NCBI RefSeq assembly: GCF_024609785.1
Contig: NZ_JANHJQ010000002.1
Coordinates: 248,001-312,000, forward strand
DNA: 64,000 nt
Reading direction: 5' to 3'
Source of the DNA: Pseudalkalibacillus decolorationis
Lineage (GTDB): Bacteria > Bacillota > Bacilli > Bacillales > Fictibacillaceae
Under the pieces are notes generated by a model. It was not told where the DNA came from. It saw only the letters and a program-made list of their open reading frames with translations, and ran no database searches. The position numbers were made by a program, and so were the translations under genes. This document shows positions 51,475 through 60,849 of this stretch, in pieces. Numbering within the stretch: the first letter of the stretch is position 1; every line of letters begins with the position of its first letter.

Positions 51475-51822
51475 TTAGAATCCGACTGGTAAATCAAACC
51501 CTAAATAAATTGTAATGATAAGAAGAACAATTGCACTAATTAAGATACCGCCCGTTCCTTTTCCTTTCTTTTTACGAACAAGTGTTACCTCCATTAGACC
51601 AATCGTAATTATTCCAGCCACCATTTTAATACCGTATAATGCCGGATTCATACCGTTGTAAGTAATAAACAGCGCGATTCCCGTAATGAAAACGAGGACA
51701 TAGAACAGACGAAGTACCATATGAACCCCTTTTGATGGTTTTCCAAATGCGATTAAGAATAATAGAATTGTTATTACCCACGAAGTTATATGAATGTGAG
51801 TAGTGTTTGTTAATAAAACCAT
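51475..51822 (-). CDS. yisL: YisL family (DUF1516) small membrane protein
   Basis: Membrane protein of 115 residues with four helices: HIHITSWVITILLFLIAFGK, LRLFYVLVFITGIALFITYN, GIKMVAGIITIGLMEVTLV, and a last one near the C-terminus after KKKGKGTGG. The conserved H-I-x-S/T-W start is present. Found throughout Bacillaceae; role unknown. Ribosome site AAAGGAGAAGA. Alone, with its own terminator. Confidence 0.9.
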   Translation of the reverse strand: MVLLTNTTHIHITSWVITILLFLIAFGKPSKGVHMVLRLFYVLVFITGIALFITYNGMNPALYGIKMVAGIITIGLMEVTLVRKKKGKGTGGILISAIVLLIITIYLGFDLPVGF

Positions 51823-51961
51823 TTAATCTTCTCCTTTATTCAAGATATTGTAATAAATGAACGATAATCAGTTTGTAGTATAACACATTTTCTCACGTTT
51901 ACCTTCCATAAAAATAAGTGTTTACATTTTATCCACATTATCACTCTCTTATACACTAAAT

Positions 51962-52636
51962 CTACTGAATTAAACCATCTTTCATTGTTACGATTTGATC
52001 AGCATATGAAAGCATTTCTTCATCATGGGTTACCATCAGCGTTGTGATATCCATTGTTCTTGTTAGTTCTCTAATTAACGTCATCACATCCTTCGTTCTG
52101 CGTGAGTCTAAGCTTGCAGTTGGCTCATCTGCAAACAATATTTTCGGTTTGTGTATTAACGCTCTAGCAATAGCTACTCTTTGCTTTTCTCCTCCTGATA
52201 AAGAAGGTGGATAAGCCTCTTTTCGGTGATACATATCTACTATTTTGAGCAATTTTTCTACTTCTTCTTTTTGTTCATGTTTTTTAAGTTTTGTTTCAGA
52301 AACGTTAAGCATTACCATGAGCTGGTCTTGAACAGTAAGAAAGGGAACAAGATGAGAGGATTGAAAAATGAAACCAAACTGCCTTGCTCTAATTTTTCTA
52401 ATTTGTTCTTGATTCATTTCATTTAGATTTTTACCTTCGAAAACAAGTCGACCCTCCGATGCACGTTGAAGTCCCGCTGATATCGTAAGAATCGTACTTT
52501 TGCCAGACCCTGATGCACCTACTAATGCTGTTATTTCTCCTTCCTTCAGTGTCAGATTAATACCTTTTAGAACTTGCTCATCCACTTCCCCGTTCTTAAA
52601 TGTCTTTTTAACCTCAACAATTTGAAATAATGACAT
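51962..52636 (-). CDS. hrtA: Heme-efflux ABC transporter ATPase HrtA
   Basis: ATPase of 224 residues of the LolD/MacB type. Walker A ALVGASGSGKSTILTISAGL (about residues 36-55), signature PPSLSGGEKQRVAIARAL, Walker B ILFADEPTASLDSRRTKDVM. It pairs with the FtsX-like permease gene; its ATG is one base after that gene's TAG, behind AAGGAGTGG. The assignment as HrtA, which protects against heme toxicity, rests on the neighbouring HssRS genes and the HssR-type repeat before the permease gene. Longer frames upstream overlap hrtB and have no site. Confidence 0.87.
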   Translation of the reverse strand: MSLFQIVEVKKTFKNGEVDEQVLKGINLTLKEGEITALVGASGSGKSTILTISAGLQRASEGRLVFEGKNLNEMNQEQIRKIRARQFGFIFQSSHLVPFLTVQDQLMVMLNVSETKLKKHEQKEEVEKLLKIVDMYHRKEAYPPSLSGGEKQRVAIARALIHKPKILFADEPTASLDSRRTKDVMTLIRELTRTMDITTLMVTHDEEMLSYADQIVTMKDGLIQ

Positions 52637-52637
52637 A

Positions 52638-53672
52638 CTAAACCACTCCTTGCTGAATCGCTTGTAATGGTTCAACCTTCTTAATTTGAATACCTGAAAG
52701 TGTAGCTCCAACAAATCCTATCGTTATAAAAATGAATGTCAATTGAATACTTGCCTCAGTAGTTAAATCAAAAGGTAATCCTTTAGGAGCTATAACTGCA
52801 AAGCCTTGACTTAATGCAGCAGATATTCCAAGAGCGATTAAGGTAATGAAAATCATTTGGTACCACATCATCACAAATAAGGAAATGGTTTTAAATCCGA
52901 TGGCTTTTAATATTCCATACAATCCAATTTTTTGAACATTCATCATGTAGAAGAATATTGCAAATAACATCCCGCTAATGACAACCAAAAACCATGTAAT
53001 CATATTTAATGATAGTTGTTCCGCGCTGTAACTTGGTATTGTATTCAGAAACTTTTTATTAGAAAAAGACTGTAGCCCTGAAAATGATTGAGCCTTATCT
53101 TCACCGGGGATAAAAAGTAATTGCATCTCACTCACTCTGTAAATCTCTTTGTAATTTTCCGTATTGATATAAGCAACTGGTGCGTGACTAAATGTCTTTT
53201 TGTCTACAAAACCTTTTACTATAAATGCACCACTAAATTGATTGTTCGTTAACTTATCTCCAACCTTTATACCTTCTTCTTTTAATGAGCTGTCTACGAT
53301 CACCTCTCCTTTACCAACGTTTTCAAACAAATTTGACCCAGTAGATGTTACAAAGGCAACACTATGTTGTGTATCACTGTTATCGGTTACAAAGCCCATT
53401 TGTATTGAAAAAGCTGTTGCTTCTTTATTATCACCTAAAATTTTCGATTGAAGGTTTTCATCAATTTTAGATGCATTATACGTTTCTTCTGCGTCTGAAT
53501 TCATATAAATATGACCATCTGGCAGATCTTTAATTAGTGCTGCATTATCTTGAGATAAGCCATTCGATAGCCCTGAAATAATAAATGTTAAAAAACTAAC
53601 TAAAAATATGATCGATCCTAAAATCATAAAACGCACTTTATTTTTTTTGATTTCCTTCCAAGCGATATTCAT
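52638..53672 (-). CDS. hrtB: Heme-efflux ABC transporter permease HrtB
   Basis: MacB/FtsX-type permease of 344 residues. Helix 1 at residues 15-35, an external domain of about 200 residues, then three helices (TWFLVVISGMLFAIFFYMMN, FVMMWYQMIFITLIALGISA and IQLTFIFITIGFVGATLSGI). This is the HrtB layout; HrtB takes heme from the membrane and extrudes it. It comes before hrtA, reversed from the Staphylococcus aureus order. It is preceded by GGAGGCAATAAG and by an HssR-type direct repeat 45 bases upstream. Confidence 0.87.
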   Translation of the reverse strand: MNIAWKEIKKNKVRFMILGSIIFLVSFLTFIISGLSNGLSQDNAALIKDLPDGHIYMNSDAEETYNASKIDENLQSKILGDNKEATAFSIQMGFVTDNSDTQHSVAFVTSTGSNLFENVGKGEVIVDSSLKEEGIKVGDKLTNNQFSGAFIVKGFVDKKTFSHAPVAYINTENYKEIYRVSEMQLLFIPGEDKAQSFSGLQSFSNKKFLNTIPSYSAEQLSLNMITWFLVVISGMLFAIFFYMMNVQKIGLYGILKAIGFKTISLFVMMWYQMIFITLIALGISAALSQGFAVIAPKGLPFDLTTEASIQLTFIFITIGFVGATLSGIQIKKVEPLQAIQQGVV

Positions 53673-53715
53673 CTTATTGCCTCCAATTCTTCTTAATAAT
53701 TAGAGTCTACAATTG

Positions 53716-53735
53716 AAATATGAACCGAACATGAA
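53716..53735 (-). promoter_or_regulatory. HssR-binding direct repeat before hrtBA
   Basis: On the minus strand GTTCATGTT-CG-GTTCATATT. As I recall, the HssR site of Staphylococcus aureus is a direct repeat of GTTCATATT separated by 2 bases; this has one mismatch in total and lies 44 bases before the hrtB start. Confidence 0.75.
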
Positions 53736-53954
53736 CGAAGGATTACAAATTATTTAAAGGGGAGTATAACAGTAGCGGATAAACAACGGTAAGTCTATTA
53801 GAAGGTCCGGTTCAATTGGGAACAGGACCTTCTAATGAACTTAATGACATTTTTCATAAGTACTCTTTATACTTAGCTAAGAGAGTCGTTCATATTTTGT
53901 TGAAGCTTATGTTAGTATAGTAAAGTCTCAATAAAGAAAGGATAGGGATTACAA

Positions 53955-54824
53955 ATGACGCGATCTTCACACCATACAAAGTTATTTATTGAATACTTTT
54001 CAATTATTATCGGTTCTGCACTAATTGGTTTATCATTTAATATCTTTCTATTGCCAGCTAAGCTTGCTGCAGGCGGCGTTTCAGGTATAAGTACCATCTT
54101 ATATGAGTTATATCAGTTCAATCCCGCATATACACAATGGGTTATAAACATACCACTATTTATTGTTGGGGTTGTTCTCCTCGGCAAAGATTTCAGTTTA
54201 AAGACTTTAGTAGGAACCTTTTTTGTACCATTCACGATCTGGCTCAGTGCTGATATTCCTTCCAAAATTGATAACCCTTTACTAGCTGCTATTTATGGAG
54301 GGATACTATTAGGGGTAGGACTTGGGATTGTTTATCGAGGAAAGGGCTCGACTGGTGGGACAGCCATGATTGGACAGCTTTTAAAAAAGTACACAGGCTT
54401 ATCCAGCGGATTTTCCCAGTTAATCGTAGATGGACTTGTTGTTGTCAGCTCCGCAATCGTCTTTAACCTAGAGCTTGCTTTATATGCGATGATGTCGATT
54501 TATGTTACAAGTAAAGTGATTGATTTTGTCCAGTTACAAACCTCGCCATCGAAACTTGTCCTCATTATTACTGAAAAGGAAGATCTCATTCAGACGATAA
54601 TTAAAGATGAAATTGATCGAGGACTTACAAAAATACGCTCAATCGGTGGCTATGCTAACAAGGAAAAAACAATGATACTTTGTGTTGTTGAACAACAGGA
54701 AGCCATTTATTTGAAAAAGGTTCTGAAGGAGCAAGAACCTGATTCCTTTGTTGTATTTCTCAATGCTTCTGAAATCCTTGGACGAGGGTTTTCTTTATCA
54801 AAGTTTTATGAACCAGTAAAATAG
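53955..54824 (+). CDS. YitT family membrane protein (DUF161/DUF2179)
   Basis: Protein of 289 residues. Four to five membrane helices in the first 200 residues, with LPAKLAAGGVSGISTILYEL and IVYRGKGSTGGTAMIGQLLK, are the YitT core. The C-terminal 80 residues are the cytosolic DUF2179 domain (TEKEDLIQTIIKDEIDRGLT, RSIGGYANKEKTMILCVVEQ). Function unknown; proposed transporter. Its strand is opposite to the hrt and hss genes that flank it, so it probably does not belong to the heme module. Confidence 0.9.
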   Translation: MTRSSHHTKLFIEYFSIIIGSALIGLSFNIFLLPAKLAAGGVSGISTILYELYQFNPAYTQWVINIPLFIVGVVLLGKDFSLKTLVGTFFVPFTIWLSADIPSKIDNPLLAAIYGGILLGVGLGIVYRGKGSTGGTAMIGQLLKKYTGLSSGFSQLIVDGLVVVSSAIVFNLELALYAMMSIYVTSKVIDFVQLQTSPSKLVLIITEKEDLIQTIIKDEIDRGLTKIRSIGGYANKEKTMILCVVEQQEAIYLKKVLKEQEPDSFVVFLNASEILGRGFSLSKFYEPVK

Positions 54825-54878
54825 TAGCCGGGTTAAAACATTATTGGATACTATATGAAGCCCGTAATAAGATTAGGG

Positions 54879-54906
54879 AGGGATGTTTAATAAAAACATC
54901 CCTATT
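54879..54906. terminator. Bidirectional terminator between yitT-like and hssS
   Basis: AGGGATGTTT pairs with AAACATCCCT, followed by ATTTATTTTATT on the plus strand. Confidence 0.75.
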
Positions 54907-54938
54907 TATTTTATTATTAAAGTGATTTGATCGGGACG

Positions 54939-56318
54939 TTACATTCTAGGAAGATGAATATGGAAAGTGGTTCCAACACCTAATTGACTTTCAACATGAA
55001 TCTGCCCATCGTGCATCTCTACAATTTTTTTAGTAATTGCCAGTCCTAATCCGCTACTTCCTTCTTTTCGATTTCTGGATTTGTCTGCTTTATAGAAGCG
55101 GGTAAAAATATTGGGAAGGTCTTGTTGCGAAATGCCCATTCCATTATCCTTAAACGTAACCCGGAACTCTTTCTCATCTTTACGGAGATGAATTGAAATG
55201 GACCCACCATTATCCGTGAATTTAATGCTATTTGTCAGAAGGTTTGTCCATACTTGGTGGAGTAACTTCTGATCCGCATAAATGAAGGTAGAAGGCAGAT
55301 CCATCTCAATTGCGAGATCTTTGTCTCTCCAACTCCATTCCGTCATAACGAACACTTGTTTAATTTGTTCAGCCACATCGAATGAGCTTTTCTCCAGTAT
55401 ATCCTCCTCTTTATCAAGTGAAGCAAGCGTTAACAGTTGTTTGCTTAACAGTGACATCCGTCTGCTTTCATACTCAATAATGGATAAATAATGATCCCGT
55501 TGCTCCGGAGATAATTTTTCTGTTTGCAACGTCTGGGAAAATCCTTGGATCGACGCCAGAGGAGATTGTATTTCATGAGAAACGTTTGAAACGAATTCTT
55601 GACGCATTTCTTCAAGCTGCGCTATATTTTTCGCCATTTGTGAAAAATGGCTAGCAAGCTTTCCAATCTCATCGCGGCGTTTCACATTCAGATGAATTAA
55701 ATACTTCCCTTCTGCAATTTTTTTAGTCGCTTCCGTAAGCTTTACAATTGGTTTTACAATGTAACGAGTGCTGATTAGCACAAGCAAAATGCTTAATAAA
55801 ATCGTTAGTAAAAGAAGGATTGAGAAAAAGATTCGCATTTCACTAAATTGGAGTTCAATATTTGGCCGTACAAATAATGCATAAGACTCCCCGCCAACGT
55901 TTATTGGCATCCCAATTGTATTTATGAGCTGATTATCGAAAAAGCCGGTAATAAAGACTTTTGACGGAAATTCAGCAATCCCGTGGTAGGTTTGTCCACC
56001 TAGAACATCCTGTACAACTTTTGGGTGGATCTCTTTATTTCCAAATTCCCCACCATAAAAAGCGTCCCTTCCTTGATTATCAACAAGATAAATCTGATAA
56101 CCGAGTTCAGCGGTATTTTCTAAATAACCTTTTAAATTAATTTCAGGATTATTTTCGTAAAAGGTCACTATATCTTCAGTCATCTCAGTTATTTTCTTGT
56201 CATTATATGGTTTTAAACTGTATTGATAATAGGCATTCGAAAGGATAAAGGCAATGATGCTGCTTACGAACATTACTAGAATCGTCGTCATAACGATACG
56301 TAAATAAAGAGTTTTCAC
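54939..56318 (-). CDS. hssS: Heme-sensing histidine kinase HssS
   Basis: Membrane sensor kinase of 459 residues. Two helices (about 8-28 and 165-188) frame an external domain with features shared with HssS: LGYQIYLVDNQGRDAFYGG, TYHGIAEFPSKVFITGFFDN and the FVRPNIELQFSEMR stretch before helix 2. HAMP, H box (FVSNVSHEIQSPLASIQGFS), N box (LLTNSIKFTDNGGSI) and G box (SSGLGLAITKKIVEMHDGQI) follow. HssS senses heme accumulation and drives hrtBA. GTG start, overlapping the hssR stop by 4 bases. Confidence 0.87.
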   Translation of the reverse strand: MKTLYLRIVMTTILVMFVSSIIAFILSNAYYQYSLKPYNDKKITEMTEDIVTFYENNPEINLKGYLENTAELGYQIYLVDNQGRDAFYGGEFGNKEIHPKVVQDVLGGQTYHGIAEFPSKVFITGFFDNQLINTIGMPINVGGESYALFVRPNIELQFSEMRIFFSILLLLTILLSILLVLISTRYIVKPIVKLTEATKKIAEGKYLIHLNVKRRDEIGKLASHFSQMAKNIAQLEEMRQEFVSNVSHEIQSPLASIQGFSQTLQTEKLSPEQRDHYLSIIEYESRRMSLLSKQLLTLASLDKEEDILEKSSFDVAEQIKQVFVMTEWSWRDKDLAIEMDLPSTFIYADQKLLHQVWTNLLTNSIKFTDNGGSISIHLRKDEKEFRVTFKDNGMGISQQDLPNIFTRFYKADKSRNRKEGSSGLGLAITKKIVEMHDGQIHVESQLGVGTTFHIHLPRM

Positions 56319-56992
56319 CGCTCTGCAGCCTCCAATTTATAACCAATTCCTCGAACCGTTTTGATCGAAAAATCATCGGTACGTTTAGAAAAGCGTTCAC
56401 GCAATCTTTTAATATGTACATCTACCGTACGATCATCACCATGATAATCAGATCCCCAGATGAGTACGATAAGCTCTTCACGAGTGAAAATCCGATCTGG
56501 ATAACTCGCGAGTTGAGACAATAATTCAAACTCTTTCATTGGAAGCAACAGAAGGCTTCCATTACAATGAACTTCATAGCTTTTTCGATCAATAACCGTT
56601 TCATTTATCTTTATTGTGTCCGCATTTACCATTTGGAATCTACGAAGTAATGCTTTAATTCGAAACAATAGTTCTTTTGGTTCGAATGGTTTGGTTACAT
56701 AATCATCGGTTCCAAGCGAGAACCCTTTTTCCTTATCCTTAAGCTGGTCCTTGGCTGTTAATAGGATGATCGGAAAATCATAATACTTTCTAATCTCTTC
56801 ACATAGCTGATAGCCGTCTTTATTAGGCATCATAATATCTACAACTGCTAAATGAATCTGGTGTTTTGCAAGGCAAGATGAAGCCTCCACCCCATCAGTT
56901 GCCTCAAATATAATATAGCCCTCTTCTTGAAGGTAATGCCTTAAAAGTTCACGTATATGAGCATCATCATCAGCAATTAAGATATGAATCAT
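56315..56992 (-). CDS. hssR: Heme response regulator HssR
   Basis: OmpR-type regulator of 225 residues. Receiver: LIADDDAHIRELLRHYLQEE, phospho-acceptor D in AVVDIMMPNKDG, Lys in TDDYVTKPFEPKEL. Effector winged helix: MKEFELLSQLASYPDRIFTR and HGDDRTVDVHIKRLRERF. Predicted to bind the direct repeat before hrtB when phosphorylated by HssS. Start ATG behind AAAGGTCG, weaker than usual. First gene of the pair. Confidence 0.88.
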   Translation of the reverse strand: MIHILIADDDAHIRELLRHYLQEEGYIIFEATDGVEASSCLAKHQIHLAVVDIMMPNKDGYQLCEEIRKYYDFPIILLTAKDQLKDKEKGFSLGTDDYVTKPFEPKELLFRIKALLRRFQMVNADTIKINETVIDRKSYEVHCNGSLLLLPMKEFELLSQLASYPDRIFTREELIVLIWGSDYHGDDRTVDVHIKRLRERFSKRTDDFSIKTVRGIGYKLEAAER

Positions 56993-57034
56993 CGAAAACG
57001 ACCTTTCTTATTATTTCTACATGAAAATCAGTCA

Positions 57035-57671
57035 TTAGAAATCAAAGTTATCCGGATCAGGTCCAAATCGTTCGTCCTGATTCAAAGCATTAATTATCGA
57101 CATTTCTTCTTCTGATAACTCAAAGTCAAAAAGGTTAGCGTTTTCTTTAATACGTGCCTCGTTTACTGACTTTGGAATGGTCACCACTCCGTTTTGAAGG
57201 TCCCAACGTAAAATGACTTGGGCCGGTGATTTGCCGTACTTATTTCCAATCTTTTTTAGAATCGTATGGTCAAGGAGCTTGCCGTGCATTAATGGTGACC
57301 ATGCTTCTAATTGGATGTGTTCCTCCTTACAGAATGCGAGGAGTTCTTTCTGAGTCAGGCTCGGATGAAATTCAACTTGATTGACCATAGGCTTAATTTG
57401 AGCGTTATTCATTAAATCCTTCAGGTGATGAATTTGAAAATTACTAACACCAATTGCTTTAACCTTACCTTCCTTATACAATTTTTCCATTGCTACCCTC
57501 TTCATTTTTGTAGATTGCTGCTGTGTCAATGCTTTTATAACCTGCCTCAAGTGCCCACTTAACTGATTGAATAACTTCTGTTCCTTCATCTACCTTAAAA
57601 ACACCGAAGCCTAACCATGGCATTTTTACACCGTTATGTAATGTTGTTGTATCTTGAATTGTATGAATCAT
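57035..57671 (-). pseudogene. Aldo/keto reductase gene with internal deletion and frameshift
   Basis: The N-terminal piece, from the ATG at 57671 behind TGGAAGGAGTGG, reads [45 protein letters not shown] and stops. The C-terminal piece, in the next frame, reads [20 protein letters not shown] to GPDPDNFDF. The middle (about 70 codons including the catalytic Lys and His of the barrel, normally between KNEEG and AMEKLY) is absent, and the two ends meet at a shifted frame. Family: YtbE/YvgN-like AKR that reduces methylglyoxal and other aldehydes. Non-functional. Confidence 0.8.
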
Positions 57672-57769
57672 CTTTACCACTCCTTCCAAGTTATGTCCAT
57701 TATAAAAGGTATTCTCGTAAATTAAAAAGAATACAATTTCACTCAATGCTAGTCTATCACCTCAATTGG

Positions 57770-58636
57770 TTAGAGATCATTGACGGATGACCAGAGTTGT
57801 ATAAGTTGATCTGTCAGGAGGTCGAGAATATCTTTGTCCTTAACGTACCCAAGATGAGAGGCCGGATTCCAGCTCGTTAACACGTTGCCAACATTCATTT
57901 CTATATCTTCTTTAACAGCCGATTCATATGCATCACTTAACGTTCGCATTGGGAAAGCTAAAATATCATCACGATCATAAATATTAATCCAAGAGCCCTT
58001 ACCATTCGGATAAACATTTGAAAACTCTGGTGCCGGGACCTGAATGGGACGGTCGAAGGAAGCATAGCGCAAACTCCATAGCGCCAATGGAGAGCCTAAT
58101 GATATAAACTGAGCAAGGGTATCACCACGTTCAAGTGGTGTAGCATTCTCTAGCATCTCAGTTAAGTACCTCATCTGGTTAGGGCGTTCTTGTAAATCAT
58201 AGAAAAAGTTGCTTGTAATAACAGAGCCAAGACTATGTCCAATTACAGCTAAAGGTGCCTTTTCACCAGCTTTTTGGCTAAGTTCTTTCAATGTCTTATT
58301 ATAAATTTCATGGACTCGTTCGTAATTTTGATAACCCTTTTTCGTTGGCTGATAAGCAACGGCATCACCAAGAAATTCAATAAAAAACTTTCTTAATCGT
58401 TTAAAGTCAAGGTTTCCCCCTTTTTGCATGTTCTCCCAGAGTTCGCTTTCTCGAGCATTGAACACTTTTCCCCAATAAACGGGTTGGAAAATAAACTCTT
58501 CGCCTGTATATTGGTAATCCTCTTTTTCCAATCGTTTTTTTAAGGATTTCTGCAGGTTTTCAATTAAAATTTCTGCGAAGTCGTCCCTTTGGATACCAGC
58601 ACCATGTATAACGGCAACTGCGATTGATTTTGACAT
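57770..58636 (-). CDS. Alpha/beta-fold hydrolase, esterase-like
   Basis: Protein of 288 residues. An HGAGIQRDDF oxyanion-type segment near residue 10, the nucleophile elbow APLAVIGHSLGSVITSNFFY with Ser at about residue 136 (GHSLG), an Asp candidate in INIYDRDDILAFPM (about residue 216) and a His candidate in NPASHLGYVKDKD (about residue 261) give a complete triad. No signal peptide. The N-terminal start MSKSIAVAVIHGAG is preceded by AGGGAGGGAAAAA. The substrate is unknown. Confidence 0.82.
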   Translation of the reverse strand: MSKSIAVAVIHGAGIQRDDFAEILIENLQKSLKKRLEKEDYQYTGEEFIFQPVYWGKVFNARESELWENMQKGGNLDFKRLRKFFIEFLGDAVAYQPTKKGYQNYERVHEIYNKTLKELSQKAGEKAPLAVIGHSLGSVITSNFFYDLQERPNQMRYLTEMLENATPLERGDTLAQFISLGSPLALWSLRYASFDRPIQVPAPEFSNVYPNGKGSWINIYDRDDILAFPMRTLSDAYESAVKEDIEMNVGNVLTSWNPASHLGYVKDKDILDLLTDQLIQLWSSVNDL

Positions 58637-58697
58637 TTTTCCCTCCCTGATTCGGTTCCCAATCCATATGCAGGAACATATAAACTTATAATATAAA

Positions 58698-58720
58698 AGG
58701 CCAGCAACACGGGCTAGCCT
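58698..58720 (-). terminator. Terminator of ispA
   Basis: AGGCTAGC pairs with GCTGGCCT (one mismatch) on the minus strand, followed by TTTATATT, 22 bases after the stop. Confidence 0.6.
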
Positions 58721-58742
58721 ATAGGGTTTCCTCTGTATACTA

Positions 58743-59702
58743 CTAGTTCTGCTTCTTTTTTGTAATTCCTTTTGATAAGTCTAATAAACCCGAACCAACA
58801 GAATTTCGATTGTAACTAAGATTTTCGGTATTGTTTACAAGTAACCTATAAATCTCAGGTTCAGTTAGGGTTCGCTTTAGTTTGGTTTCATACCCTTCGA
58901 TAAGTAGAGCGGCTGCCCCTGACACATGAGGTGTTGCCATTGAAGTACCTGTTAGTACAGCGTATTTATTATCTGTGTATGTTGAAAGAATGTTTACTCC
59001 TGGTGCTACTAAATCAATTTCATCGTTTGTATTCGTGAAACCCGCCGGCTTCTTATCTTCTGTCACTGCACCGACACAAACAACCTCGGGATAATAGCTC
59101 GGATAAGTTCTCTCAAATGTGTAGCCTTTTCCATCTCCAAGGTTTCCTGCGGCACAGACGACGAGTATATCATTTTCCACCGCTCGTTTAATAACACGAT
59201 GCAGTCTTGGATCGTCAATACCTCCACCAAGAGAAAGAGAGATGACCCTCACTCGTTCACCTTCTGGCCCTCTCCAATCAGTTGCGTATTTAATTCCTTT
59301 AATTACACTTTCATACGAACTTGTTCCATTTCCCCTGATAACTTTTAATATAAGTAAACTTGCCTCTGGTGCTACACCAACAACACCTGTACCGTTTAAA
59401 CTTGCAGCAATTGTTCCTGACACATGAGTTCCGTGATAATGATTATCCAAAAATATTTTTGGGTTCCCATTGTAATCTGATGTGAAATTCCGTCCATCAA
59501 TCACTCGTTCTCGTAAATCGGGGTGTGTATGTTGACAACCGGTATCTAATACAGCCACAACAACACCTCTGCCCTTGTATCCAAGGTCCCACATCCGGGA
59601 AGCCTTTACCATTTCTACACTCTTTGGGATCTCTTTCCTGTCCTTTTTTGTTCCACTAATTTTAGATGGAAACAGTTGCAAATCTGACATACTCATACTC
59701 AT
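58743..59702 (-). CDS. ispA: Major intracellular serine protease
   Basis: Subtilisin of 319 residues without a signal peptide, typical for the intracellular S8 protease of Bacillus stationary cells. Triad: D53 (AVLDTGCQHTHPDL), H90 (HYHGTHVSGTIAA) and S254 (TGTSMATPHVSGAA), with oxyanion N187. The N-terminal extension up to about residue 20 acts as the inhibitory propeptide. The gene has an excellent site (GTGAGGAGAAT). The C-terminal YRLLVNNTENLSYNRNSVGS matches known members. Alone with a terminator. Confidence 0.93.
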   Translation of the reverse strand: MSMSMSDLQLFPSKISGTKKDRKEIPKSVEMVKASRMWDLGYKGRGVVVAVLDTGCQHTHPDLRERVIDGRNFTSDYNGNPKIFLDNHYHGTHVSGTIAASLNGTGVVGVAPEASLLILKVIRGNGTSSYESVIKGIKYATDWRGPEGERVRVISLSLGGGIDDPRLHRVIKRAVENDILVVCAAGNLGDGKGYTFERTYPSYYPEVVCVGAVTEDKKPAGFTNTNDEIDLVAPGVNILSTYTDNKYAVLTGTSMATPHVSGAAALLIEGYETKLKRTLTEPEIYRLLVNNTENLSYNRNSVGSGLLDLSKGITKKKQN

Positions 59703-59797
59703 ATTCTCCTCACCTATTATATCGATCCTCTTATATAACTAGTAAATTCAAAGGTAAGGAGAAAGGTATAGGGTGTTGTCCTAAAAATTCAAAAAAA

Positions 59798-60658
59798 CTA
59801 ATCTTTATGACTTGTTTCTTTAGAATCGACCATGGATTTTCTAAAAGAAGGTTTGCTAAGTGAGCATGGAGGTATATTTAGATCTGGAGTATAATAGGTT
59901 AATTTTCGTAGAAAGTAACAGGCTTCAGGAAAATGGTGTTCGATAAAACGTAATGTAGCTTGGTTTAATACCTCATCGTCGACATAAAGCTTGAGCACTT
60001 TTAAAACGAGTTGATTTAGACCCAACACAGATTCAGCAACTTCTTTGGCAAAGTGATTTTGCACAGAGAACCCGGGTTTAATAAAACGCAAATAACCTTT
60101 GATCGCATCATTTTTGATTATATGCGCAGAAAACACGTTCTTGAAATGTTCTGCTTGTTGGAGTAGTGGAAGTTCTACTGCATCTAATATTTGTATTAAT
60201 AAAGCAGAATGGCCTAATTGATCCTCCAACCATAGATCTAATAAGTCAACGAGTGGTAGGATTGGAGGTTCTTTTCCTTGCATGTAAAAGGATAATTGAC
60301 GAAGGTATTCCTGGTTCTCACTTAACGTCCCGTTTAAATAAGAAGGAGATAGATTTAAGTTTACTCTATTAACAATTCGTAAACGTTGTAATTGTCCTTC
60401 AAATTGATAATAGCCCAAGGCTACTGGATTAATTTGTTTAGCTAACTGAATCATTTCAGCGGAGTCTTCTGAAAGGCTCTGGTTAATGGTACATAAGTGC
60501 TGTCTTAATTTATTAAATGCTTTGATGTATTGCAATGCCGTATCGACAAATTTTTTCTCAAAGGCTGACAAATAGTCATGGATAAAATGAGCATGGTCTT
60601 CTAGTATCTCAAGCCAAAAGTGATGCTCTTGCCAAACCGAAATTTTCTCGTATGCCAT
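59798..60658 (-). CDS. DUF2935 family ferritin-like protein
   Basis: Protein of 286 residues of all-helical ferritin-like architecture with two repeats. Metal-binding residues may be in EHHFWLEILEDHAHFI (about 11-26), QLGHSALLIQ and HHFPEACYFL. No membrane segment. Family found mostly in spore formers; related to coat or spore proteins by distribution only. The ATG at 60658 follows GGGAGGAGAACT; an earlier one at 60721 has no site. Confidence 0.85.
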   Translation of the reverse strand: MAYEKISVWQEHHFWLEILEDHAHFIHDYLSAFEKKFVDTALQYIKAFNKLRQHLCTINQSLSEDSAEMIQLAKQINPVALGYYQFEGQLQRLRIVNRVNLNLSPSYLNGTLSENQEYLRQLSFYMQGKEPPILPLVDLLDLWLEDQLGHSALLIQILDAVELPLLQQAEHFKNVFSAHIIKNDAIKGYLRFIKPGFSVQNHFAKEVAESVLGLNQLVLKVLKLYVDDEVLNQATLRFIEHHFPEACYFLRKLTYYTPDLNIPPCSLSKPSFRKSMVDSKETSHKD

Positions 60659-60800
60659 AGTTCTCCTCCCATAATTTCCATTTGTTATTAACGTATGGTG
60701 TCTGTGGGAAAAAGAGAACATGAAACAAACGTCTATTGAATGCGCCGTAGCTTGTGATTTCTACGCTGGTTGTAAGGAAAGAGGTTCTACTAACCTAAAA

Positions 60801-60830
60801 ACAAAACCCTAACTGAACAGGGTTTTGTTC
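60801..60830. terminator. Bidirectional terminator near yesL
   Basis: AACAAAACCCT pairs with AGGGTTTTGTT, followed by CTATTTATT on the plus strand; T-rich on both sides. 20 bases past the yesL stop. Confidence 0.75.
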
Positions 60831-60849
60831 TATTTATTCTTAATCATTT

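Noticed and set aside
57474-57746. Separate 90-residue protein at the AKR locus
   Set aside because: It is the 5' piece of the deleted aldo/keto reductase gene, preceded by an unlikely N-terminal extension.
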